Source of the DNA: Hygrophila difformis
Taxonomy: Eukaryota > Streptophyta > Magnoliopsida > Lamiales > Acanthaceae
Length of the DNA stretch: 64,000 nt
NCBI GenBank assembly: GCA_030278955.1
Contig: JAOANR010000008.1
Span: forward strand, 45,368,055-45,432,054
Direction of reading: 5' to 3'
Positions 1 through 11,402 of the stretch are shown one piece after another. Both the position numbers and the translations under genes were made by a program. Each line of letters opens with the position of its first letter. Within the stretch, counting starts at the first letter, position 1. The notes beneath the pieces are model-generated. The model made no database searches. It was not told where the DNA came from and saw only the letters and a program-made list of their open reading frames with translations.

Positions 1-1764
1 CCATTTACCATAATTGTCGTTTTGGCTACGAGAAGTGGCGGCCCAGCGAGCTCCATCTAGTGCATTTACCCTCAAGAAATAATATCGGGCATCCACTCGG
101 TCAAAACTCCAAAAGTTTCAAAATCCACGTTTTATCATTATAATAAAATGACTACATACCCAGAATATATATAATTCAACACGAGTGAAAATTAACTCAC
201 CATTCTCCAAAAACACATAACATGGATCTCACCATTTTAAGCCAAGAAATGGAATACCGTAGCAGTAAACTGTTTCAGCATTGGAAATGTAGTAAACTAT
301 TTTTAAAAATTATGAAGATTTTACAGTAGCTAGGAGACACCAAAATAAACATTTTTCATAGAAATAGGCATCATCAAATTCGGATTCTAATTAGGCTAAA
401 TAATTCGATTTCAGAAAACTTTGATTCAAAAATTTCAAAAGTACCAGCGAATCAGACCACAGTGTATTTAAAAATCCATAATTTTTTCGAGAAAAATCAT
501 AAAAATTGACAGATACATTTTAGACATAATATGGAATAAAACTCATGAGACATTGATCACAAATAACCAACATAGGATGATCTAAAATGCACAACAAAAT
601 CGAACATCTTAAAAATTCAAATCTGACAGAATATGATAGCAGAAAACCAGATCCGGTTTCTGGCTTCAAATCAACTCTAAAAATTTTGAAAATTTACAGA
701 GATCATCTTTAAAATGTTAGGAACAATTTTTATTTAGGAAAGATGTTTTAAAAATGCTCGGATCTAGGTCGAAAAAGCAAGATAATAGAAACTAGTCATG
801 GAAAACCCTAGCTGACAGATTTCACAAGAGATGGAGTTGGATCTATAACTCGGCTTATACTCAACCATAACTTTTCAAAAACAATGTGTACGATACTAAC
901 TTACCTTTGATGAGATTGGTGTCGAAGATCTCCTCTTTGGACTCCTTGAAAATGCCCAACACAACCCCAACAATCAACACTTCTACCGAATGCACTTTCG
1001 ATTGAATGACTAAGATCCTTAGTTTTTAGGCATGAATCCGATTCTTAGACCAAGGAAATGGAATGGAATCCTTACTTAAAAATGGATGAATGTATTGGAT
1101 GGCTTGAATCCCGTCCAAGGCCTCTGGAAAAATGGAGAATACCCACCACTCTCACCAACACTCAAATGACTTCAAATTTTCGGATTGAGGAAGTGGGGTT
1201 GGTTCTGGGGCAGATTAAGGGGAGGTATTGATGAGTCTAGAATCCCTAAAGGTGCCTTAATGTTTCGAGGAAAGGTGGGAGGGATTAAACTCAGTCATAA
1301 CTCGGAATTGACCCTCCAAATCCCACATTCATCCACCTAATTCAACTATGGTTCAATTAATCTCATCTTGGTTCATCTTTACTCATTAATCCAACTTGTG
1401 GGAGTTTAATACACTCAAAAACCATCCAAAACCATCCCAATACGTTCATGAATGTGTGGGGAATGAATTCCAAATGCTTGGACTCTCCAAGCATCGAAAA
1501 TGAAGCCAAAACGCATTGAACCGCGTTGGCCATTCGGCCACAGGTGGTGGCGGGCTGGTGGCGCGTTGGCGCGCCACGGCCACGCGGAAAATCATAGTGT
1601 GGAAATTATCCGCGATCGTTGGGATAATTTGATAAACTCATTCCGAGTCGCGATCGTCCGAACATATTTAATTCCGCTCACTCGGAATTATTTCGATTTG
1701 ATAATTAAATCCAATTCTTTAATTTTCTGATTTAAATCTCGACGTTGATTTTTCGGGTATTACA
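1..1764 (-). repeat. M1 3' LTR, partial
   Basis: The LTR begins on the minus strand at 1764 with TGTAATACCC and runs left past base 1. It has no credible gene. A GC-rich palindromic block lies near 1520-1590. A strong 5' splice-site match (AAAG/GTAAGTTA on the minus strand) is at about 898-910. The left end reaches the conserved block found in the 5' LTR at 8290, which contains the remnant of a GCC-AAAA-CG(G/A)C hairpin. An alternative LTR start at about 1920 (TGTGACACCC) is discussed under the double PPT. Confidence 0.8.
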
Positions 1765-1954
1765 GTCTATCCCCCTTAGAAATCAACTTCGTCCTCGAAG
1801 TTGGGTCGCACTCGGAAAGAAAACCAATGTAGACAAGAAATTGGCACGCATAAAAAAATATTGAGGCTTGAAAATTTAATTCTTACCTCGACGTGTGATG
1901 ACTCTTTGCAGGGTGTCACATCCTCTCCCCCTTAGGACTGCAGTTATGTACCCA
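1765..1954 (-). other. M1 polypurine tracts and 3' untranslated region
   Basis: On the minus strand two purine-rich tracts each precede a TGT start. One is AAGGGGGATAGAC just before 1764. The other is CTAAGGGGGAGAGGA just before TGTGACACCC at about 1920. The phrase TTCGAGGACGAAGTTG, frequent at the 3' end of plant Tekay-like elements, lies between them. Either tract could prime plus-strand DNA synthesis. Confidence 0.6.
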
Positions 1955-3245
1955 TAATTGTTCACGAGTCGCTTCAAAAAAGGTTGGGATATTGCTGCTT
2001 CATATCCGATTCCAATTCCCACGTCGCTTCTTCCGTGCCATGATTGGACCATCGAACTTTCACTATTCTCACGTCTTGTTCCTTGTAACCCTTTCTTTGA
2101 CATCAAGTATCTCGATCGGATACTCCTCATATGTCAGGTCGTCGTCCAATTCGATCACATCGGGTTGCAACACGTGAGTTGGATCGTGTACATATTTCTT
2201 TAATTGAGAAACATGAAACACGTTGTGAACTCGAGACAATTCCGGTGGAAGAGCCAATTGGTATGCTAAGGTACCCACAGGGTCTTAAAATCTCGTATGG
2301 ACCGATATAGCGAGGACTCAACTTTCCTCGTTTTCCAAATCGCATCACCCCCTTCATTGGTGACACCTTTAGCATAACCTTGTCTCCCACTTGGAACTCT
2401 AATTCTTGTCGTCTCGTGTCAGCATAACTCTTTTGCCGGTCTTGTGCGGCCTTTATCTTCTGTTGAACCACCTTGATTTGTTTGCTCATATCTTCAATGA
2501 GCTGAGGTCCAACCACCATGGAATCATCATCCTTTACCCAACATAACGGACTGCGACACTTGCGTTCGTAAAGAGCTTTGAACGGTGTCATGCCAATGTT
2601 AGCATGGTAACTGTTGTTATATGAGAATTCAATTAGTGGCAAGTGGTTCTCCCAACTTCCCTTGAATTCAAGTACACACGCTCTAAGCCTGTCCTCAAGC
2701 GTTTGAATCGTTCGCTCGGTTTGACCGTCAGTCATCGGATGAAAAGCCGTGCTCATCTTGATTCGAGTTCCCAAGGCTTCTTGCAATGTGGTCCAAAAGT
2801 TTGAGACAAATCTGCTGTCTCGGTCAAAGATGATATCATGTGGTACACCATGTCTTTTGACCACATTCTCTATATATGCCTTGGCCAGTTGATCCATCGA
2901 CCAATTATCCTTCATTGGTATAAAGATGGCGGTCTTCGTTAACCGATCAACTATCACCCAAATTTTATTCATGCCTCGGGGAGATCAGTGTAATCCCGAG
3001 ACAAAGTCCATGGAGATGCTATCCCATTTCTAGCTTGGGATCTCCAATGGCTTTACCAACCCCAATGGCTTTTGCCGCACCGCCTTCACTTTCTGGCAAG
3101 TTAGGCATTTAGCCACAAAATCAGCAACGTCTATCTTCATCCGTGGCCACCAATAAATCTTCTTCAGATCCTTATACAGCTTATCACCTTCTGGGTGTAC
3201 TGAATAAGGTTTATTGTGGCCTTCTTCCATCAAATTCCGCTTCAA
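1955..3245 (-). pseudogene. M1 integrase and chromodomain tail, broken
   Basis: Integrase inserts the element's cDNA into chromosomes. On the minus strand the zinc-binding part (3030-3245) shows the expected pattern: H in EEGH, H in SVHP, and C...C in CLTC. The core (2127-2972) has the second catalytic Asp in DRDSRF and the Glu in DGQTERT. The first Asp lies in SMDFV around 3005, in a stretch with stop codons. The GPY/F-type segment (SPRYIGPYEIL) follows, then a frameshift near 2280. The tail 1990-2278 carries HNVFHVSQLKKY and, after another shift, a degraded WELE chromodomain-like end. At least two frameshifts and several stops make it non-functional. Confidence 0.88.
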
Positions 3246-4003
3246 GTCCTCGCACTTGTGAGGAACGCACCATCTTCCTTAAAGCGGATACTTCCCTCAT
3301 CGTGGATCGTGAATCCTACCGCTTTACCTTCACTATTTTTCTCCTTGATCCTCTGAAGGTTCTCGTCGTCCGGTTGAGCTACTTTAATCTCGTCGAACAC
3401 GGTAGGTTCAATTGCTATGGCATTCACCGTTTCTACCACGGTCCCATAATGGACTAGTTCAGTATCCAACTTCGCCAAGTCCATATATAGTTCCGAAGGT
3501 AAGATAAAGGTGTTTGCCGTATGCCTCGTTTTACGACTCAATGCATCCGCAACGACGTTCGCCTTTCCCTCATGATAGGCTATATCCAAATCATAGTCTT
3601 TGATCAGCTCAAGCCATCTCCTTTGCCTCATATTTAACTCCCTTTGAGTAAATATATACTTGAGGCTTTTGTGGTCTGTGAACATCCAACATGTTTGTCC
3701 ATATAAGTAGTGTCGCCAAATCTTGAGAGCGAACACCACCGCAGCCAATTCCAGATCGTGTGTCGGATAATTCTCCTCGTGCGACTTGAGTTGTCGCGAT
3801 GCGTAAGTAATGACCCTTTGATTTTGCATAAGCACGCAACCAAGACCTTCCTTTGAAGCGTCGCTGTACACTTCGAAATCTTCCGTCTCTGATAGTACTG
3901 CCAAGACCGGTGATGTTGTGAGTCTCTTCTTGATTTCTTGGAACGACGTCTCACATTCAGCAGACCATTCAAATTTTAACCTTTTCTTCAACAATTGGGT
4001 CAT
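3242..4003 (-). CDS. M1 RNase H and connection domain (intact stretch of pol)
   Basis: This is a 253-codon open stretch of the polyprotein. RNase H removes the RNA strand of the RNA/DNA hybrid during reverse transcription. The start of the domain reads [14 protein letters not shown] (first catalytic Asp), followed by [19 protein letters not shown] (catalytic Glu region) and [11 protein letters not shown] (third Asp). The ADALSRK signature, typical of the RNase H/integrase boundary in plant gypsy elements, follows. It is the best-preserved part of M1, but it is cut off from RT and integrase by frameshifts on either side. Confidence 0.88.
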   Translation of the reverse strand: MTQLLKKRLKFEWSAECETSFQEIKKRLTTSPVLAVLSETEDFEVYSDASKEGLGCVLMQNQRVITYASRQLKSHEENYPTHDLELAAVVFALKIWRHYLYGQTCWMFTDHKSLKYIFTQRELNMRQRRWLELIKDYDLDIAYHEGKANVVADALSRKTRHTANTFILPSELYMDLAKLDTELVHYGTVVETVNAIAIEPTVFDEIKVAQPDDENLQRIKEKNSEGKAVGFTIHDEGSIRFKEDGAFLTSART

Positions 4004-4089
4004 CGGTCTTGCAATCTTGGAGAAATCCTTCTCAAATCTCCTATAGTATTCGGCCAGTCCAAGGAACTCCTTATTTCTGTCTGACTAGT

Positions 4090-4765
4090 TGGCACTGGCC
4101 AATCAGTCACTGCAGATATCTTTGCCGGATCAACCGACACTCCTTGAGCCGATACTATATGTCCCAAAAATCAACTTCCTTCATCCAAAACTCACATTTA
4201 GACAGCTTTGTATACAATTGATTCTTCCTCAAAGTTCCAAGTACTTGATGAAGATGTCTTGCATGCTCCTCCTCATCCCTTGAGTAAACTAGAATGTCAT
4301 CGATGAATACGACGACACAAGAGTCTAGCAACTCTCGGAATACACTATTCATGAGATTCATGAATACTGCGGGAGCATTTTTCAGACCAAAGGACATTAC
4401 GGTGAATTCGTAATACCCACATCTCGTACGAAACACCGTCTTCGGTATGTCTTTCTCGGCGATACGCAACTGATGGTATCCCGACCTTAGGTCAACTTTC
4501 GAAAATACCGACGCTCCTTTCAGCTGATCGAAGAGATCTTCGATCCTAGGAGCGGGTATTTATTCTTAATTGTTACTTGATTAAGACCTCTATAGTCTAT
4601 GCACAATCGGAGTCCACCGTCTTTCTTCTTGACGAACAGGACTGGTGCTCCCCATGGCGATGTGATTGGTCTAATGTAACCCTTAGATAACAACTCCTCG
4701 AGTTGTTCCTTCAGCTCCTTCATCTCAACAGGTGCCATGCGGTATGATGCCTTCAACACCGACTC
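4090..4765 (-). pseudogene. M1 reverse transcriptase, frameshifted
   Basis: The N-terminal half (4520-4759) has [16 protein letters not shown] and CIDYRGLNQ, the fingers and first palm motifs. The second half (4155-4469) has the catalytic FIDDILVYS motif (the Y/F-x-DD box with both Asp present) and the thumb-proximal KCEFW. A frameshift and small loss near 4510-4545 disrupt the segment that normally reads ...PLP-IDDLFDQ. Another break near 4155 interrupts the end. The domain would not be made as one protein. Confidence 0.87.
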
Positions 4766-5406
4766 AATTCAAGGTACTAGGTCGATTGTGAACTCGACTT
4801 CTCGCTTAGGAGGCATTCCTGGTATATCTTCAGGAAAGACGTCAGGGTATTCATTCACGATTGGGATCCTGTCGATCTTGTTTCCCTCGTCTACAAGATT
4901 AAGTACGTAGCATGCGTACAAATGATACCCCTTTTGCATGAGATTGCAAAATTTGATGGTATTTACCACCTTGGCACTCTTCTTTTGAGGCTGCATGTAG
5001 TAAATGACTTTCTTTCCCCGACCTTTGGCCAAAGAGATCTTCTGCTTTTGCACTCAATGACGGCCTTGTATTGAGTTAGGCAGTCCATCCCCAAAATGAT
5101 ATCTAAGTCCTTAAGGTCAAACTCTATAAGATTCACGAATAATTCGATATTTTTAATTACTATCGGGATCCCGTCGTATCGTTTAGAGCACGATACCACT
5201 TTACCCGATGGTAATTGGATTCCTAAGTTAATGTTATTCGGCGCTGGTAGATCTAACACAGCTAGAATTCTTGTAGAGATTAACGAGCAACTCACTCTCG
5301 AATCAAATAAAGCCTTTACAGGTACGCTTAATGCAGTGAACGTACCTGTGATCACTTCGCCTTGAGCGGCCAAATCCGCTTGATTGATCACGTTTAGGCG
5401 TCCCAT
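4766..5406 (-). pseudogene. M1 aspartic protease, degraded active site
   Basis: The retroviral-type aspartic protease matures Gag-Pol. The stretch beginning MGRLNVINQADL (5406) continues into the catalytic loop, which here reads LFDSRVSCS instead of the usual D-(S/T)-G-A-S, so the conserved Gly is replaced by Arg. The C-terminal landmark ILGMDCLTQYKAVIEC is present, with Cys where Trp is usual. A frameshift near 5050 splits the linker to RT, whose later part contains [15 protein letters not shown]. Confidence 0.82.
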
Positions 5407-5409
5407 TGC

Positions 5410-6590
5410 TCCGCCTTGGTTTCCTTCCTAGTTGCGATTTTGAGGTGGCCTTTGTGCCTGCGGGAACCTTTGACCTTGGTTGTTCTGCTGATTCGGTCCC
5501 ACTGGTCGGTTTCCCTGAGGACGGTTCAGCAAATCCGGCCTCTTCTCAATCCGATCCTCTTGGGTCCAGCATTCTTTCTTCATGTGGCCCTCTCTACCAC
5601 ATCTGAAGCAATGTCCAGGCTTCGGACACTCTCGCACCAAGTGCGGAAGATTGCATTGCGGGCATCAGGGTATGAAAGCACCCCGATTATCAGGCCTCCG
5701 ATTCCCATTACCTCCCTAATTGAACCCTTTGTTCTCAGTCCTCCTCTGTCCTTCATTCCTCCTCTGGTCATTTCCCTTCCCGAAGTTGTTTCCATTGTTG
5801 TTGTTCCGGTTCCTCTTATCAAATTGATTCGAGCCTTTGCTCGACTCCCCATGGTCCTTGCGCTTCAACTACTGCACACGAGCGATCGCCACCGCTCGAT
5901 CATACACTTCCTGAAGTGTAGTGTGCTATCCTCCAACCAGTATCTCCTAGATACTAAGGTTTAGCCCCATCTCGAACTTCTGGGCTTTGTCGGAGTCAGT
6001 TGGCACAAGTCTCGAAGCAAAGCGAACTAGCTCCTTGAACTTCACGTAGTACTCTTGCACTGTCTGTGCACCTTGTCGGAGATTGATAAACTGTTCATAC
6101 TTTGCAGCCTTCGTGCTCAGTGGGTAAAACCTTTCTGTCAGCATCTCCTTGAATTCTTCCCAGAAGTAGGCGTGCTCGCCTTCAGCCAGAGCTCCTTGAT
6201 GGTCGTGTGCCTCCCCACTCAGGTAGTAAGTCGCCACTCCTACCTTCTCATTTTCAGGAGATCTGACCGCGTTATGAAGCTTGTCAAACGTCCGGATCCA
6301 ATCTTCCAGTTTCGCTGGATCCTCTTGGCCTTCGTAGTGGGGCGTCTGGTAAGGGTTTACCATCGCCAGATAGTTGGTTGGGGCTGCAGGCGGAGGTACT
6401 GCCGCTTGGTTCCGATTCACTTCAGCGTTGCCAAGGGCGATAAGGACTGTTCCATAGTCCTAAGTCTCTCGTCCATAGCATTCGGGGCAGGGTTTGCTTG
6501 GCCTCTAGTGTTAGGCAGATTTGCCCCAGCAGGAACGTTAGCATCCTTGTTAACCGGGATCTCCCTTCTTGGTCTTCGTCTCGGCGACAT
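5410..6590 (-). pseudogene. M1 gag, frameshifted; zinc knuckle intact
   Basis: The probable start is the ATG at 6590 (MSPRRRPRRE), because other gags here also begin with a short basic Arg/Pro-rich stretch. The capsid-like part (5947-6420) has NYLAMVNPYQTPHYEGQED and FKEMLTERFYPLSTKAAKYEQF, the UBN2/retrotrans_gag-type core. The nucleocapsid Cys knuckle CFRCGREGHMKKEC (5428-5640) keeps all four ligands (CX2CX4HX4C). Frameshifts near 6420 and 5850-5950 break the frame into three. Gag would form the particle and package RNA. Confidence 0.85.
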
Positions 6591-6841
6591 TCTGATAATC
6601 AAGCACGCAGAGGTAAGATTCACATTTTAGAGTAGGTTAGTAGTCAAGTTAGACTATGATTAGAATCCCATCTCGCAAGTTCTAAGTGCAAAAGGACACC
6701 GAATAGGAAAATAAATACTAGATTTCATTAGATAACAACGATTTTGATGACAAAGGAAAAGCTACATCAGAATGTGATAATACGATATACTAGTAAGATA
6801 AGCAAGATGTGGTGCGAAGAGCAGGAATCATATGTCATGAT

Positions 6842-7291
6842 CTAGAGCAGATAGTCGGAAGAGTAGCCGAGCATCCTACGATAGGCCTCGTACTCGTCAT
6901 CAGTGTCGAGAGGCAATGGAGGGTTCTCCACAACTTCCTCGGGATCTTCCTCCTCAATATCAACAGGTTCCTGGGGGTCCTCTTCCTCCTCTATCTCAGG
7001 CTCAGGATTGAGCTGCTTTTGCAGCCCAATCACCACCTCCTCAAGTGCAAAGATCCGACCTTGCAGCGTGTGGACATGATGCCGAAGGTCATCAAACGCA
7101 GTCTCAAGAGTGGTCTGACGACCAATGGACTGATTAGTTTCTAGGTCCAATTTCGCTATCTTTTCCTCCAAAGCCCTAATACGGTCCCTATCATTAACAG
7201 CGTCTCTACGAGCATGACGCAACTCATGGGTGATGTCAGACATGGAACAAAGCAGACGCATGATAGTGTCATCCATCCTTGGGTCAGCCAT
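6842..7291 (-). CDS. M1 ORF1: small coiled-coil protein with acidic Pro-rich tail
   Basis: This is an uninterrupted 149-codon frame between the leader and gag, starting MADPRMDDTIM. Residues about 25-90 have heptad-like spacing (RIRALEEKIAKLDLE, LQGRIFALEEVVIGLQKQL), indicating a coiled coil. Residues about 95-130 are rich in Glu, Asp and Pro. I recognise no enzymatic motif. Two plus-strand elements, A1 (11403) and D (41183), have a protein of the same layout at the same place. It is intact in an element whose gag and pol are broken. The function is unknown; a structural or Gag-partner role is only a guess. Confidence 0.7.
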   Translation of the reverse strand: MADPRMDDTIMRLLCSMSDITHELRHARRDAVNDRDRIRALEEKIAKLDLETNQSIGRQTTLETAFDDLRHHVHTLQGRIFALEEVVIGLQKQLNPEPEIEEEEDPQEPVDIEEEDPEEVVENPPLPLDTDDEYEAYRRMLGYSSDYLL

Positions 7292-7544
7292 CTAACATAT
7301 AGATTTTGTTTACATTAAGATTTTTGGGACATTTGAAAAACAAAAATGTAAATGCACATGCATTCCCCCAAAAAATTTTAATATAATAATTTAAGACTTG
7401 TCAAAATTTTTGAGATATATTTTCCATGGGTTTAAAAATAAAATACTCATTCCATGGAAATAATATTTAAAAATGCTTAAAAATAATATTTAATATTTTG
7501 GGCCTCTATATTAGACCGAAAAATAATAGCTTTAAATATTTTCG

Positions 7545-7557
7545 GGCTCTGATACCA
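7545..7557 (-). other. M1 primer-binding site
   Basis: The minus strand reads TGGTATCAGAGCC three bases after the LTR end (TTACA at 7561). It is complementary to the 3' end of plant initiator-Met tRNA, which would prime first-strand synthesis. Confidence 0.85.
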
Positions 7558-7560
7558 CGT

Positions 7561-8835
7561 TGTAACACCCCGGATTTGGTCACCCAGGCCGGTACGCTAC
7601 CGCCACACCTTTCTAAATAAGACACGATCAAATCGAACTTATTTAAAAAGATGCTAAGGCTAAAGTTGTACCAATATTTAAAATAATTAAAAACCATTCA
7701 AACAATGCCCGAAGTTAAAATCAGAGTATGTCTATCATGCATAATTTAAAACAGTGCAGAAGCTAAAATAGGGCCAAAACATGCGACCAAAACAAAGTCC
7801 AGAGTCTCAGTGCAGAATTTAAATAAATTAAAATGCGACAAGTCTTCATAAGAAATAATTCCATCTCGCGTGCGAATGCTTACTCTGCAAAATCTGAGAA
7901 AAAATGGAAATAACAACTAATCAGTACAAAAGGTACTGCGTAAGTTAATATGCAACACAATGAATTTTAAAAATTCTAGAAGAGTATATAAAAATAGGAT
8001 TTTTAACTTAAAAGGACGAATAAAATAATTTACGAAATCTTTTACACTTGCCACACGAATATTTTACCATTGTTCGTTATGATCAAGGACACCACATACG
8101 CCCTTTGGGACTAACACCCACAAGGACTCCAATTCATAATAAGGATCCTAGGGATGTACCCTTGGGATCAACCTCAAGGACTCGTACCCACGAGGGTTGT
8201 GAAAGCAGTGACCCTATACAGACCGCACCGGAGCCCTAGATAACCCATACGGATACATCTAGGAGTATAGACTCTTACAATCACTAATAAACCATTTACC
8301 ATAATTGCCGTTTTGGCTACGAGAGGGGGCGGCCCAGCGAGCTCCACATATTGCACATACCCTCAAGAAATAACATCGGGCATCCCACCTGATCAAAACT
8401 CCCAAAGTTTCAAAATGCACTTTTTCTCATTATAATAAAATGACTACATTCCCAGAATATACATAATTCAACACGAGTGAAAATCAACTCACCATTCTCC
8501 AAAAACACATAACATGGATCTCGCCATTTTAAGCCAAGAAATGGAATACCATAGCAGTAAACTGTTTCTCCATTGGAGATGTAGTAAACTATTTTTAAAA
8601 ATTCTGAAAATTTTACAGTAGCTAGGAGACACCAAAATGAATATTTTTCATAGAAATAGGCATCATCAAATTCGGATTCTAAATAGGCCAAATAATTCGA
8701 TTTCAGAAAACTTTGATTCAAGAATTTCAAAAGTACCAGCGAATCAGACCACAGTGTGTTTAAAAATCCATAAATTTTTCGATAGAGTTCCTAAAATCGT
8801 AAAAATTGACAGATACATTCTAGAAATAATATGGA
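7561..8835 (-). repeat. M1 5' LTR, 3' portion only
   Basis: It starts on the plus strand with TGTAACACCCCGG (the reversed LTR terminus) and runs to a junction at about 8835. It contains the conserved hairpin CAGTAC/GTACTG at 7922-7938. A hairpin array lies at 8102-8194, and an A-type TGCC-AAAA-GGCA-like hairpin near 8302-8318. No gene is present; the short frames inside are not conserved. Confidence 0.82.
8102..8194 (-). repeat. Hairpin array in M1 LTR
   Basis: At least three stem-loops follow one another: 8102-8125 (CCTT/AAGG plus TGGG/CCCA), 8160-8179 (CCTTG/CAAGG) and 8181-8194 (CTCGT/ACGAG, loop ACCC). The stems differ in sequence but remain paired. The array occupies the same place in the LTR as the arrays in C, D, A2 and A3. 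Confidence 0.6.
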
Positions 8836-10973
8836 AAGTCGCGTGATTTCAGCGCCTAGACCGCGCCAAGCAGCAGACAGCTGCACTCGCGCGATTTCAA
8901 CGATCTCTTGACAAATTTTTCGACCCCGATTAAGGAAAGTCGATCTCAGTCGGGGGAAAGGCTTTTAGGTCGAGATAGGACTGATCCCTACCTCATTTTC
9001 AGTCTTTCAAACCCTTCTTCATCCCAAAACTCTCCCAAAACCAAAGCCACAAAGTTCCGACCTTTCCGACGACTTTCCGACAACTTTCCGGCGACCAAAC
9101 CCGACCGAGGAGGCCTGTAGATCAAGGGTTGCAGACCTTGGATTGTTGGTAAGGTTTAGATTAGGTTCCTTTGTCGTTTATAATCCTAAACATCATTCTA
9201 ACTTACGGATTTTTACTTGCAAACGCGTTCGTGTCAAAGGAGAAGGAGAACGTGTTGTGTATATCCGTTCGTGGCGATTCCGGACAATTCGATCGACCCT
9301 AGGATGTTCAAGAACTCACTAACAGTAAGTCGATACCTTTCATGTCAATATGGGTGGTCTAGGGGCATCCGAGACATTGGATTTGAAACGAAACATTAAA
9401 ATCGAACCTAAAACCCCAATCGGCGTGTTTTCTGAAATCCGACCAAAACCCCTATTTCGAGTGTTCAAACCGAATAATGCAAAACTAGAATTTTGATCCT
9501 AAGATATTAAGCTATGTTTTGTAAAAATGTCAGAGATTTTTATCAAGTTTTGATACCCCAAATCGTGTCGGACATATCCTGCATTTTTAAGATTTTCTGA
9601 AAAACTGACAGTGCACTTGATCGAACTTGATGGACGTGTTTCTACCATTTCTACTCCGAATTAATATTTTAAATAAAAACAAAAGTTGTAAATAATCATG
9701 TCTAGTATGTGACCACAAAATTTCAGAATTTTTGGAGTCCATTTGATGAGTCGAAAACTCGGATCTTGAAACTGTGTCGAACCTGAATCCTGACAGCATA
9801 TTGTTTGCATAGAAAACTTGATTTTTGACATGTTTCCCTTCTTTATTCCGAAAAACTCGAAGCATAAAAGTTGTTCGTTAGTATGTTTTTGATAAACTGT
9901 GAAAATTTCAGATCAATCGCCTTTGTATTGAATTGTTAAACTAAAAAGGCGTAAACTGTGACAATGAACGGTTTTAACTTGTGAAATTTTAAAATTTCTA
10001 AACAAACGATCGAAACCTCGTTATTTCATTTGAAAATCCCATTACACTAAGTTGAAACGATATCGGTTACATAGGTAGGGGGTGAGTGCTCTACAGGGTG
10101 CTCCTCTAGCTTTCCTCTGCGTGCCTGTAATGGACGAGAGAAGTTTGAATAAAAAACTATGCCAAAACGGCAATATATTTTGGGCCTACACTCTCGGGAG
10201 TATCCGTATGGGTTTCCCGAGGCTCCGGAGTGGTACTGAGTATGACGGATAGGCTGCGGCCGCCGGGCTACCGGTTAAACGAAAACTTACGAAATTGGCT
10301 GCGGCCGCCGGATTGCCGGCTAAATTAAATATTGTTGAGATGGTGGTGTAACGGGAAAATTAAAAAGCTTAGATTTTTATTTATTTATTTATGTCATTAT
10401 TCATGCATTTAATTTATGTCTTAAAATTTATGCCTATGCTTAAATTATTATTTATGAATTCATGTGTCTTTAAAGCATGCAAATTAAATTATTATTTTTA
10501 AATTGGTAAATAAAATGTTCTATATGCATGATTAGAAGTATAATCTTAGTTAATAAAACGAACCCCTTTATTGCTATGTTAGGGTTGATTTACTCAGTAT
10601 TTTATAATACTGATAAAATTGTTGTTTTCCCTTTTCTTTTCAGAGTATGGCGATGATGCATAAGCATGTGCATTTGGGGGGAACCTTTCGGAACATTATT
10701 TTGCTGTTTTTATGATACATGCATATCGGGCCTGTATAACCCGAGTTTTGGCCATGTCGGCCCTATCTTTAAAATTTCCGCTGCAATTTATTATTACTTT
10801 CATGTGTGGATGATGCTACATTATTATTTTTAAGTAATTCCAGACTTGTTTTTAAAACTTTTTTCCAATACCCATAGCCTTGCATCTCTTTAGCAAGCTC
10901 GGAGAATCCGTGTCTTGCTAGGGAGGTGTGGCGGTGGCATCCCGGCCTGGGTTGCCAAAACCGGGGTGTTACA
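8836..10973 (+). repeat. A1 5' LTR, 5'-truncated
   Basis: It ends GGGGTGTTACA at 10973 before the PBS. The beginning is missing: homology to the 3' LTR starts only at about 8860 (CCGCGCCAAGCAGCAG). Candidate 5' splice sites are TTG/GTAAGG (9150) and ACA/GTAAGTC (9325). A TGCC/GGCA hairpin with loop AAAAC is at about 10159. Two copies of GGCTGCGGCCGCCGG lie near 10251-10315. The branch-site hairpin is TCAGTAT/ATACTGA at 10594-10613, followed by TTTTCTTTTCAG at about 10642. Confidence 0.85.
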
Positions 10974-11402
10974 AGTTGGTATGAGAGCCCGGAATATTTT
11001 TTTTAAAGCTATTATTATTTTCAAACTAGTATTGTTTTTAAACCATTATTTTTAAAACCATTATTATTTTAAAACTATTATTTTGAGCCCAAAACTTTTT
11101 TTCTAACCCAATATTTAATTATTATGTTAAGCCCAATTATCTTGGCATACCCATGTTTTTTTTTCCTTAGCCCAAATTATTACTTTTGGCCCAATATAAT
11201 GGTCCAAACCTTTTTCCTTAACTTTTGGATTATCCATGAGGATAAATTTATTTTTTTAAAACCCATGGATAAATAAACACATGCATAAAATTAAATTTTA
11301 TTGGGGGGATTGCATATGCATATTACATGTAGATTTAAATTCATGCATATCCTAACCTTGCTTGAAATATGTTCTAACTCTAACCTACCTTGTTGACATT
11401 AG
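10974..11402 (+). other. A1 PBS and untranslated leader
   Basis: The primer-binding site at 10977-10989 reads TGGTATGAGAGCC, one mismatch (C to G) from the canonical iMet site seen elsewhere in the window. The rest is A/T-rich with repeated ATTATTTTTAAA and GCCCAA words and no reading frame of note. ORF1 begins right after TGTTGACATTAG, which could also act as a 3' splice site. Confidence 0.75.

Larger units (their letters stand above)
1..8835 (-). mobile_element. M1: decayed Ty3/gypsy chromovirus, minus strand
   Basis: Reading the minus strand from right to left, the order is partial 5' LTR, primer-binding site, coiled-coil ORF1, gag, protease, RT, RNase H, integrase, chromodomain tail, polypurine tract and 3' LTR. 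This order (integrase after RNase H) defines Ty3/gypsy. Positions 1-535 match 8290-8833, which pairs the two LTRs; by eye they differ at roughly one base in ten, so the insertion is old. The 3' LTR runs off the window's left edge and the 5' LTR is cut at 8835 by a junction with A1. The coding region carries several stops and frameshifts, so it is not autonomous. Confidence 0.9.
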
